Part shown: piece after piece, positions 5,146-9,705 of the stretch
Numbering within the stretch: the stretch's first letter is position 1
How the letters are laid out: the number at the start of each line of letters is the position of its first letter
NCBI GenBank assembly: GCA_030616125.1
Contig: JAUWXZ010000018.1
Span: 1 to 9,705 of the forward strand
Length of the DNA stretch: 9,705 bases
Reading direction: 5' to 3'
From: Candidatus Aenigmatarchaeota archaeon
GTDB lineage: Archaea; Aenigmatarchaeota; Aenigmatarchaeia; CG10238-14; SCSR01
Notes under the pieces: model-generated
Told to the model about the DNA's origin: nothing
Databases searched by the model: none
What the model saw: only the letters and a program-made list of their open reading frames with translations
Made by a program: the position numbers and the translations under genes

Positions 5146-5727
5146 ATGGCTTACAGATACAAATACAAAAAAAGAGAAAAGGAAAAAATTTTAATAGTTT
5201 TGCTGATTATCCTGCTTGGAATTTCTATTTATTTTTTAATTACTTCCAATATAGTTGAATATTTTATTCGAGTCCTGCCACAAGCGGTTATAGAAAAACT
5301 TCCAGATATTACTGCTTTACCAGAGCTCTCTACATTTGGCTATGTCCAAATTGAAGTGGATGCTAGGATTTCAGAAGATAGAGGAATAATAACTCTTACT
5401 GGAAATTGCTATCAAGTTACCGCTGTCACAGAAGTAACGCAAGCAGAGTCGATTATCAACGGTTTAGCTGGAAGAATTGATTTCAGGCCAAATACACATG
5501 ATTTAATGGAAAGTGCATTTGATAATTTTGGAATAAAACTTGTTATGGTTAAAATTGTTGATGTGAAAAACAATACTTTCATAGGAAAATTAATTTTGAG
5601 ACAAGGGAATAGAGTTTTAAGCTTAGACTCTAGACCGAGCGATGGTACTGCTTTGGCAGTGAGGACTGGCTCACCAATCTACATGAAGGAAGACTTGCTT
5701 AAAACTTATGGAAAAAACATTTGCTAG
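5146..5727 (+). CDS. Membrane-anchored bifunctional nuclease domain (DUF151/BFN) protein
   Basis: A 193-aa protein. A basic N-terminus (RYKYKKREKEK) precedes one transmembrane segment (about 15-33), and a DUF151/BFN domain follows at about 65-185. Family hallmarks are FRPNTHDLM (113-121) and DSRPSDGTALAVRTGSPIYM (161-180), compared with the usual RPxTHDL and DxRPSDAIALA. The family is named for plant bifunctional nucleases with RNase and DNase activity. The role in archaea is not settled, and the Thermotoga homologue is known mainly as a structure. By the positive-inside rule the charged N-terminus is cytoplasmic, which would place the domain outside; this is odd for a nuclease and could suggest another role. 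The start is fixed because an in-frame TAG immediately precedes the ATG. The SdpI-like gene follows 7 nt later, so the two are likely cotranscribed. Confidence 0.85.
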   Translation: MAYRYKYKKREKEKILIVLLIILLGISIYFLITSNIVEYFIRVLPQAVIEKLPDITALPELSTFGYVQIEVDARISEDRGIITLTGNCYQVTAVTEVTQAESIINGLAGRIDFRPNTHDLMESAFDNFGIKLVMVKIVDVKNNTFIGKLILRQGNRVLSLDSRPSDGTALAVRTGSPIYMKEDLLKTYGKNIC

Positions 5728-5734
5728 TGATTAA

Positions 5735-6382
5735 ATGCGAGTTAAATTGGAAATCATACCAATGATAATCATTCTGTTGAGCTTTGCTATCGGAATTTAT
5801 TTTTATCCACAAATGCCTGAACAAATGGCTTCTCATTGGAATGCTAAAGGAGAGGTAGATGGATATTTACCAAAATTTTGGGCTCTATTTTTGATACCTT
5901 TGATGATAACTGGTTTATACGGTCTTTTCAAAGTTATTCCAAAAATAGATCCGCTGAGAAAAAACATTTTGAAATTTAAACAATATTATTTTGGTTTAAT
6001 CCTGACTATTGTAGGATTTTTGTTTTATATCTATCTGGTCACCATATTTGCAAATTTGGGTTATCAATTCAATATGAATTATTTAATTATCCCAGCTTTG
6101 TCGGTCTTGTTTTTTTATGTGGGAATTCTTATCAAACATGTTAAAAGAAATTGGTTTATTGGAATTCGAACTCCTTGGACTTTAAGCAGTGATAGGGTTT
6201 GGAAAAAAACACACGACATTGGAAGTAAATTATTTAAGTTTTATGCAGTATTTATTTTGTTCAGTCTTTTTTTCCAAGAATTATTAATAGAATATTTCTT
6301 GTGGATAATTTTAGTCCCAATAATATCAATCGCTGTTGGTTTGTTTGTTTATTCTTATTTTGAATATAAAAAAAAGAAATGA
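5735..6382 (+). CDS. SdpI/DUF1648 family multi-pass membrane protein
   Basis: A 215-aa integral membrane protein with about six hydrophobic segments (roughly 7-24, 48-66, 86-107, 115-133, 166-182, 188-207). It has an N-terminal DUF1648 signature (MPEQMASHWNAKGEVDGYLPK, 27-47) and the SdpI-family motif NWFIGIRTPWTLSSD (139-153) followed by RVWKKTHDIGSKLF. In Bacillus, SdpI gives immunity to the SdpC killing peptide and sequesters a repressor. In archaea the role is unknown, and no SdpC-like toxin or ArsR-type repressor is next to it. It begins 7 nt after the DUF151 gene, with GTGAT (SD-like) 3 nt before the ATG, and so is probably the second gene of that unit. Its stop is only 2 nt from the stop of convergent leuD. 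Confidence 0.87.
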   Translation: MRVKLEIIPMIIILLSFAIGIYFYPQMPEQMASHWNAKGEVDGYLPKFWALFLIPLMITGLYGLFKVIPKIDPLRKNILKFKQYYFGLILTIVGFLFYIYLVTIFANLGYQFNMNYLIIPALSVLFFYVGILIKHVKRNWFIGIRTPWTLSSDRVWKKTHDIGSKLFKFYAVFILFSLFFQELLIEYFLWIILVPIISIAVGLFVYSYFEYKKKK

Positions 6383-6384
6383 CT

Positions 6385-6921
6385 TTAAATTCTTCTTAGA
6401 TTGTATTGGGTTAGTCCACCAGCATCAAGTATGTTTTTTGCAAGAAGATCGAAAGGTTTGGACGAATGTTCTTCACCTTTTGTAACGTTCACAATTTTTC
6501 TTTCGGAGATTATTATTTTTAATTCATCACCAGTAGCAATTTGTTTTGATAAATCCTCTTCTGATTCGGTTGGGGGAAACCATGCACCATTTATACAATT
6601 TCTGTAAAAGATTCTTGCAAAAGAAGGTGCTACTACCACTTCTATACCAGCACCCTTTAAGGCTATTTGAGCATGTTCCCTGCTCGAACCACATCCAAAG
6701 TTTCTGCCAGCTACGATTATCTTATAAGGGCACCTCTTTTCTTTATCTAAAAATGGAGGATATTTTGGATCTAAATCTTCCATTGCATACTTTCTTAGTA
6801 TTTCTGGATACATTTCCACTGGAACAGAAGCTAACTTACCTAAGTATCTCCCCGGGATAATTGCATCTGTATTAATGTGATCTCCAACTACGTAGGATTC
6901 TCCAACTATAACGTCTTTCAT
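6385..6921 (-). CDS. leuD: 3-isopropylmalate/homoaconitate-type dehydratase, small subunit
   Basis: A 178-aa swivel-domain subunit of a two-part aconitase-family hydro-lyase. With the large subunit it would isomerise 2-isopropylmalate (leucine pathway) or related homocitrate-type acids. Motifs are GDHINTDAIIPGRYL (13-27), AGRNFGCGSSREHA (71-84), and FARIFYRNCINGAW (101-114). The loop after the conserved YL at 26-27, which helps set substrate choice in archaeal homologues, reads YLGKLASVP. That differs from the YLRT-type and YLVY-type loops I recall for methanogen homoaconitase and isopropylmalate isomerase, so the substrate is uncertain. Translation is coupled to leuC: the ATG overlaps the leuC stop as ATGA. 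No leuA, leuB or homocitrate synthase gene is in view. Confidence 0.94.
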   Translation of the reverse strand: MKDVIVGESYVVGDHINTDAIIPGRYLGKLASVPVEMYPEILRKYAMEDLDPKYPPFLDKEKRCPYKIIVAGRNFGCGSSREHAQIALKGAGIEVVVAPSFARIFYRNCINGAWFPPTESEEDLSKQIATGDELKIIISERKIVNVTKGEEHSSKPFDLLAKNILDAGGLTQYNLRRI

Positions 6922-8192
6922 AATTCAGCACCTCTTATGTAACCTTTTACCGCAGATGCAGCAACCGTCATAGGAGAAGCAAGGAAAACCTTTGATTCTC
7001 GATGACCCATTCTCCCTCTGAAATTTCTGTTTGTAGAGCTTATACATACTTCACCTGAAGCCAAAACACCCATGTAAGCACCTAAACATGCTCCACATCC
7101 AGGTGGCCAAATTACAGCTCCTGCGTCAAGGAATATTTTTCCTAATTTATTTTGCATTACCTCTTTGTAGATTTTTTGTGTAGCAGGAGACACTATCAAT
7201 CTCACATGTCTTGCCTTTTTATTACCTTTTAAAATTTCTGCAGCAACTTCTAAATCATATGCTTTTGCACCTGTACAACTTCCTATGAAAGCTTGATCAA
7301 TTCTAACGTTTTCTAATTCAGATGCTGGAACAACATTTGAAGGAAGATATGGCTTTGCAACAAGCGGAGGCAAATCAGAAATATCGTATTCCAATACACT
7401 TGCATACTTTGCATTGGGATCGCTGTACACTAACCTAGAATCATCTAAAGGCAATTTCAACCTTCCTTCTAAATACTCGAAAACCTTTTCATCGGGCTGA
7501 ATAATCCCAGATTTTGCACCAGCTTCTATATCCAGGTTGGTAAGAGTTAATTTTTCATCTATGTTCAATTCGTTTATTGGTCTCCCTTCCCATTCCATGG
7601 CTTGATACAATGCACCGTCAACACCTATGTTTCCCACGACATGTAAAAATATATCTTTCGCCATGATGTTTTCTGGGTTTTCACCTTTTATTATTATTTT
7701 CAAAGATTCTGGCACTTTGAACCATAATTTTCCTGTTGCTAAAACATTTCCAACTTCTGTGGTCCCTATTCCTGTAGAAAAAGCACCCAGAGCTCCGTAG
7801 GTACAAGTATGAGAGTCACCACCAACTATTATATCTCCAGGCCTAACATGTCCCTCTTGTGGCAGCATAACATGACATATACCATAATTTTCACCTAAAG
7901 GATAAACCCACATTTTTTTATGATCTCTGTGTTCTTCGCAGAAACCCATCAATTCCTTATAAAGTTCGGCAGAATCAATATCCCTATGATCGTAATGATC
8001 AGGAGTGACTACAATATTAAGGTCTTCCGCAATCTGGTTATTAAAGTATTTTCTTAGCAGTTTTATAGCTCCTGTTGAAGTGACATCATTCATCCCGAGA
8101 ATATCTATATCCACGTCTACGAATTCTCCTGGTTTAACGTATTTTCTTCCAGCACCTCTAGCTAAGGTTTTTTCAGTTATTGTCATTTCCAT
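6918..8192 (-). CDS. leuC: 3-isopropylmalate/homoaconitate-type dehydratase, large subunit
   Basis: A 424-aa catalytic subunit carrying the [4Fe-4S] cluster of the archaeal-type LeuC/HacA family. The cluster cysteines are Cys306 (GSCTG) and Cys366/Cys369 (PPGCGACLG). Other conserved blocks are VVTPDHYDH (61-69), GGDSHTCTYGALGAFSTGIG (124-143), TNLDIEAGAKSGI (218-230), SPATQKIY (335-342) and STNRNFRGRMG (386-396). The length fits the roughly 420-aa archaeal group rather than the roughly 470-aa bacterial LeuC. It lies 46 nt after rpoL with its own TATA-like element and no SD, so it can start a leaderless mRNA. leuD overlaps its stop by 4 nt. A second in-frame ATG two codons in is also possible. 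Leucine synthesis is the default reading; homoaconitase is the alternative. Confidence 0.95.
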   Translation of the reverse strand: MEMTITEKTLARGAGRKYVKPGEFVDVDIDILGMNDVTSTGAIKLLRKYFNNQIAEDLNIVVTPDHYDHRDIDSAELYKELMGFCEEHRDHKKMWVYPLGENYGICHVMLPQEGHVRPGDIIVGGDSHTCTYGALGAFSTGIGTTEVGNVLATGKLWFKVPESLKIIIKGENPENIMAKDIFLHVVGNIGVDGALYQAMEWEGRPINELNIDEKLTLTNLDIEAGAKSGIIQPDEKVFEYLEGRLKLPLDDSRLVYSDPNAKYASVLEYDISDLPPLVAKPYLPSNVVPASELENVRIDQAFIGSCTGAKAYDLEVAAEILKGNKKARHVRLIVSPATQKIYKEVMQNKLGKIFLDAGAVIWPPGCGACLGAYMGVLASGEVCISSTNRNFRGRMGHRESKVFLASPMTVAASAVKGYIRGAEL

Positions 8193-8213
8193 AAAAATAA
8201 AAGTAGAGTTAAT

Positions 8214-8224
8214 CTTTATATTCC
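8214..8224 (-). promoter_or_regulatory. Candidate TATA box for leuCD
   Basis: The minus-strand sequence GGAATATAAAG lies between rpoL and leuC, centred about 26 nt before the leuC ATG. This is the right distance for a leaderless transcript, so leuCD may be transcribed separately from rpoL. Confidence 0.45.
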
Positions 8225-8238
8225 TTTTGTTCAGAAAA

Positions 8239-8517
8239 TCATTTCTTCAATTCTTTTTTGAATTTTTCTCTGAACTCTTCAGTTTTTAGAATAATTCTAT
8301 CAGAAGCTTTTTTTAGAGCACTTGTTGGTGAACCTCTATAAACTTTAACAAAAACCTTTGGTTCTGAAAGATAAGGATGTTCTTTTATTTGGGCAGCTTC
8401 CCTAACTGATTTGTCCTCCCAAAGTTCTTCTCTTAGAACATTTGTTAGGGTAACAGTTTCTCCTTTACACTCAAGGATTAAAGTTTTTTCATCCTGTTTT
8501 ACAACTTTTAGTTCCAT
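8239..8517 (-). CDS. rpoL: DNA-directed RNA polymerase subunit Rpo11 (RpoL)
   Basis: A 92-aa archaeal counterpart of eukaryotic Rpb11. It pairs with Rpo3 (RpoD) to form the assembly platform of RNA polymerase, the equivalent of the bacterial alpha dimer. The family pattern is visible: an N-terminal strand (MELKVVKQDEKTLILEC), the dimerisation helix TLTNVLREELW (23-33), the V-REAAQIKEHPYL block (38-50), strands PKVFVKVYRG (53-62), and the C-terminal helix SALKKASDRI onward. Usual length. It is divergent from the rhomboid gene, with TATA-like elements for both in the 78 nt between them, and is upstream of leuCD. Confidence 0.94.
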   Translation of the reverse strand: MELKVVKQDEKTLILECKGETVTLTNVLREELWEDKSVREAAQIKEHPYLSEPKVFVKVYRGSPTSALKKASDRIILKTEEFREKFKKELKK

Positions 8518-8533
8518 CGCTTTACCAACTCAA

Positions 8534-8543
8534 TTAATATACT
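8534..8543 (-). promoter_or_regulatory. Candidate TATA box for rpoL
   Basis: The minus-strand sequence AGTATATTAA is centred about 22 nt before the rpoL ATG, slightly close but compatible with a leaderless start. The neighbouring AATATATTTAAA (about 8565) could instead serve rpoL with a leader of about 20 nt. Confidence 0.35.
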
Positions 8544-8558
8544 TTAATTTCTTCCCAA

Positions 8559-8568
8559 TTTAAATATA
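8559..8568 (+). promoter_or_regulatory. Candidate TATA box for the rhomboid gene
   Basis: TTTAAATATA is close to the archaeal consensus. It is centred about 32 nt before the ATG at 8596, so the transcript would start at or just before the start codon. No SD is seen. Confidence 0.45.
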
Positions 8569-8595
8569 TTAATTTTAGTTTCACTTTTTATAACT

Positions 8596-9228
8596 ATGGG
8601 CTCAGAAAAGTTTAAGTGGTACGCTCTTAAACTAAGTGTAATTTGTGTGTTTATTTTTTTACTGGGATATAGTTTTCCAAAGTTTATTTTTAACAATTTT
8701 GTATTAGTATCCTCTGAAGTTTTTACCAGACCATGGGGTCTTGTAACCTATATTTTTCTTCATGCAGGTCCAGAGCATTTATTTTTTAATTTATTTGCTC
8801 TTGCTCTTTTTGGTTCAGTTTTGGAAAAAATAATTGGTTATAAAAAATTTCTGATAGTATTTTTTAGTGCTGGAATTGTTTCAGGTATTGCAACTGTGTT
8901 TTTTTATAGTTCAACTGTCGGGGCTTCTGGGGCTATAATGGGTATTTTAGGTTTTCTTGGAGCAATAAGACCAAAGATGATAGTTCCAGCAATGGGAATT
9001 ATTTTGCCGATGGTAGTGGCAATAGCTCTTTGGGCTGCTTTAGATATTATCGGAATTTTCTCAGCTGATCACGTGGCTCATTGGGGGCATTTGGGTGGAT
9101 TGTTTTTTGGTATAGCTGTGGGTTTGAAATTAAGAGGAAAATATAAAATAGTAAAAAAGAAGGAAGAAAAAGTGAAGATAAGTGAGGAAGAATTTGAAGA
9201 GTGGGAAAGAAAATATATGCAACATTAA
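8596..9228 (+). CDS. Rhomboid-family intramembrane serine protease
   Basis: A 210-aa polytopic membrane protein with about six hydrophobic segments and the rhomboid catalytic pattern. The nucleophile is Ser111 in GASGAIMG and the catalytic His is His165 in GHLGGLFFG. The oxyanion-side HxxxN motif is His61-Asn65 in HAGPEHLFFN. RPWGLVTYIFLH (45-56) matches the common R-x-W-x-x-x-T-x-x-F-x-H block. His162 three residues before His165 is an alternative, but the H-x-G-G-x-x-x-G spacing favours His165. A highly charged cytoplasmic tail of about 30 residues (KKKEEKVKISEEEFEEWERK) follows the last membrane segment. The substrate is unknown. It is divergent from rpoL and convergent with dph2, sharing the TTAA at 9225-9228 for both stop codons. 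Confidence 0.93.
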   Translation: MGSEKFKWYALKLSVICVFIFLLGYSFPKFIFNNFVLVSSEVFTRPWGLVTYIFLHAGPEHLFFNLFALALFGSVLEKIIGYKKFLIVFFSAGIVSGIATVFFYSSTVGASGAIMGILGFLGAIRPKMIVPAMGIILPMVVAIALWAALDIIGIFSADHVAHWGHLGGLFFGIAVGLKLRGKYKIVKKKEEKVKISEEEFEEWERKYMQH

Positions 9229-9705
9229 ATTTGATCTAAATTAATTATTGGAATTTTATATCTTTCTAAATCATCTATTCCAATTCTCACACAAGCACAA
9301 TTTACTAAGACGTCAAGCTTTAACCCTTCTAATTTTTCTGGAGTGATTTCATCCATAGCAAGCACAAAAACTTCTTTACCTTCTTTTTCCAATTTTTCTT
9401 TAACCTTGAAAGAGTCGTGCATCAGTTGTCCCTTTTTCCAACTTACCAAAATACCAATTTTTTTCGCTTCTTTTAATTGAGCTTTATTCCAAGCTGTTAT
9501 CTTTTGAACTTTTTTCTTAAATTTTTCAAGTGTGTAAATTTCTTTTTTCTCCAAGTCTAGGTTGAAAACTGGTTTTTCTGTAATAAGAACAATCCCACTT
9601 CCATAGAATTTTCCAGCCGAAACGCAAAGAAAACAATCAACTTTGTCTTCTATTGCTTTAGCAGCTTCCAAATTACAACCTAAAATTTGTCCTGGATATT
9701 GTAAT
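9225..9705 (-). CDS. dph2: Diphthamide biosynthesis enzyme Dph2, C-terminal part (runs off the window)
   Basis: The last 159 residues of archaeal Dph2, a [4Fe-4S] SAM-dependent 3-amino-3-carboxypropyl transferase. It starts diphthamide synthesis on the target histidine of elongation factor aEF2. The frame is open to the window edge and contains GQILGC at 9690-9675, the family motif holding the second of three cluster cysteines. The third is in VNCACVRIGIDD (codon 9293-9291). Between them lie SAGKFYGSGI and GILVSWKKGQL, both typical of the C-terminal domains. The first cysteine and the N-terminal domain are beyond 9705. The TTG at 9671 is internal and not a real start. A small deviation is ACVR, where ACPR is usual. 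Its stop overlaps the rhomboid stop on the opposite strand. Confidence 0.92.
   Translation of the reverse strand, partial: LQYPGQILGCNLEAAKAIEDKVDCFLCVSAGKFYGSGIVLITEKPVFNLDLEKKEIYTLEKFKKKVQKITAWNKAQLKEAKKIGILVSWKKGQLMHDSFKVKEKLEKEGKEVFVLAMDEITPEKLEGLKLDVLVNCACVRIGIDDLERYKIPIINLDQI

Noticed and set aside
6401..6860. Two plus-strand open frames opposite leuD
   Set aside because: They overlap each other and the conserved leuD motifs on the opposite strand; composition is typical of antisense shadows.
8005..8289. Plus-strand open frame of 94 codons opposite the leuC start and rpoL end
   Set aside because: It crosses two confident minus-strand genes and the leuC promoter, and the peptide is serine/phenylalanine-rich shadow sequence.
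9225..9671. A complete 148-codon gene starting at TTG 9671
   Set aside because: The frame stays open to the window edge and the upstream codons encode GQILGC, a conserved Dph2 motif, so this is the end of a longer gene.

Overview
The window is an AT-rich stretch of an archaeal chromosome. Four genes make the archaeal assignment firm: an Rpo11/RpoL RNA polymerase subunit, the C-terminal half of the diphthamide enzyme Dph2, an S26e-type ribosomal protein, and an isoprenyl diphosphate synthase. S26e is known mainly from TACK-type archaea and eukaryotes and is absent from typical Euryarchaeota. Together with the low G+C and compact layout, this makes me think of a DPANN/Altiarchaeota-like or TACK-side lineage. 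The lineage call is an inference. Most first genes of transcription units appear leaderless, with a TATA-like box about 25-30 nt before the ATG. Some downstream genes carry Shine-Dalgarno (SD) sequences (GGAGGTGA, GTGAT).

Layout, left to right. (1) 1-1500, plus strand: a divergent short-chain isoprenyl diphosphate synthase for membrane lipid precursors, then archease. (2) 1536-3269, minus strand: rtcB (RNA ligase, the partner of archease) followed 21 nt later by a small encapsulated-ferritin-like (EncFtn) gene with a perfect SD. This pair is convergent with archease. The rtcB leader (about 3286-3348) holds three related arms that can form two mutually exclusive RNA hairpins. (3) 3438-3722, plus: ribosomal protein S26e, followed by a strong SD and a small broken or frameshifted reading frame (3724-3878). 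(4) 3926-6382, plus: a PflX-like radical SAM protein, a membrane-anchored DUF151 (bifunctional nuclease) protein and an SdpI/DUF1648 membrane protein. (5) 6385-8517, minus: rpoL, then leuC-leuD overlapping by ATGA. These encode a two-subunit isopropylmalate/homoaconitate-type dehydratase. (6) 8596-9228, plus: a rhomboid protease, divergent from rpoL and convergent with dph2, whose stop codon overlaps the rhomboid stop; dph2 runs off the right edge.

Functional links: archease and RtcB form the tRNA-splicing ligation system, although they lie on opposite strands. LeuC and LeuD form one enzyme. The rest is a mix of housekeeping genes. I see no mobile element, CRISPR array, tRNA or rRNA gene. The parts most worth a second look are the rtcB leader RNA, the stand-alone EncFtn-like gene cotranscribed with rtcB, and the broken small gene after S26e.
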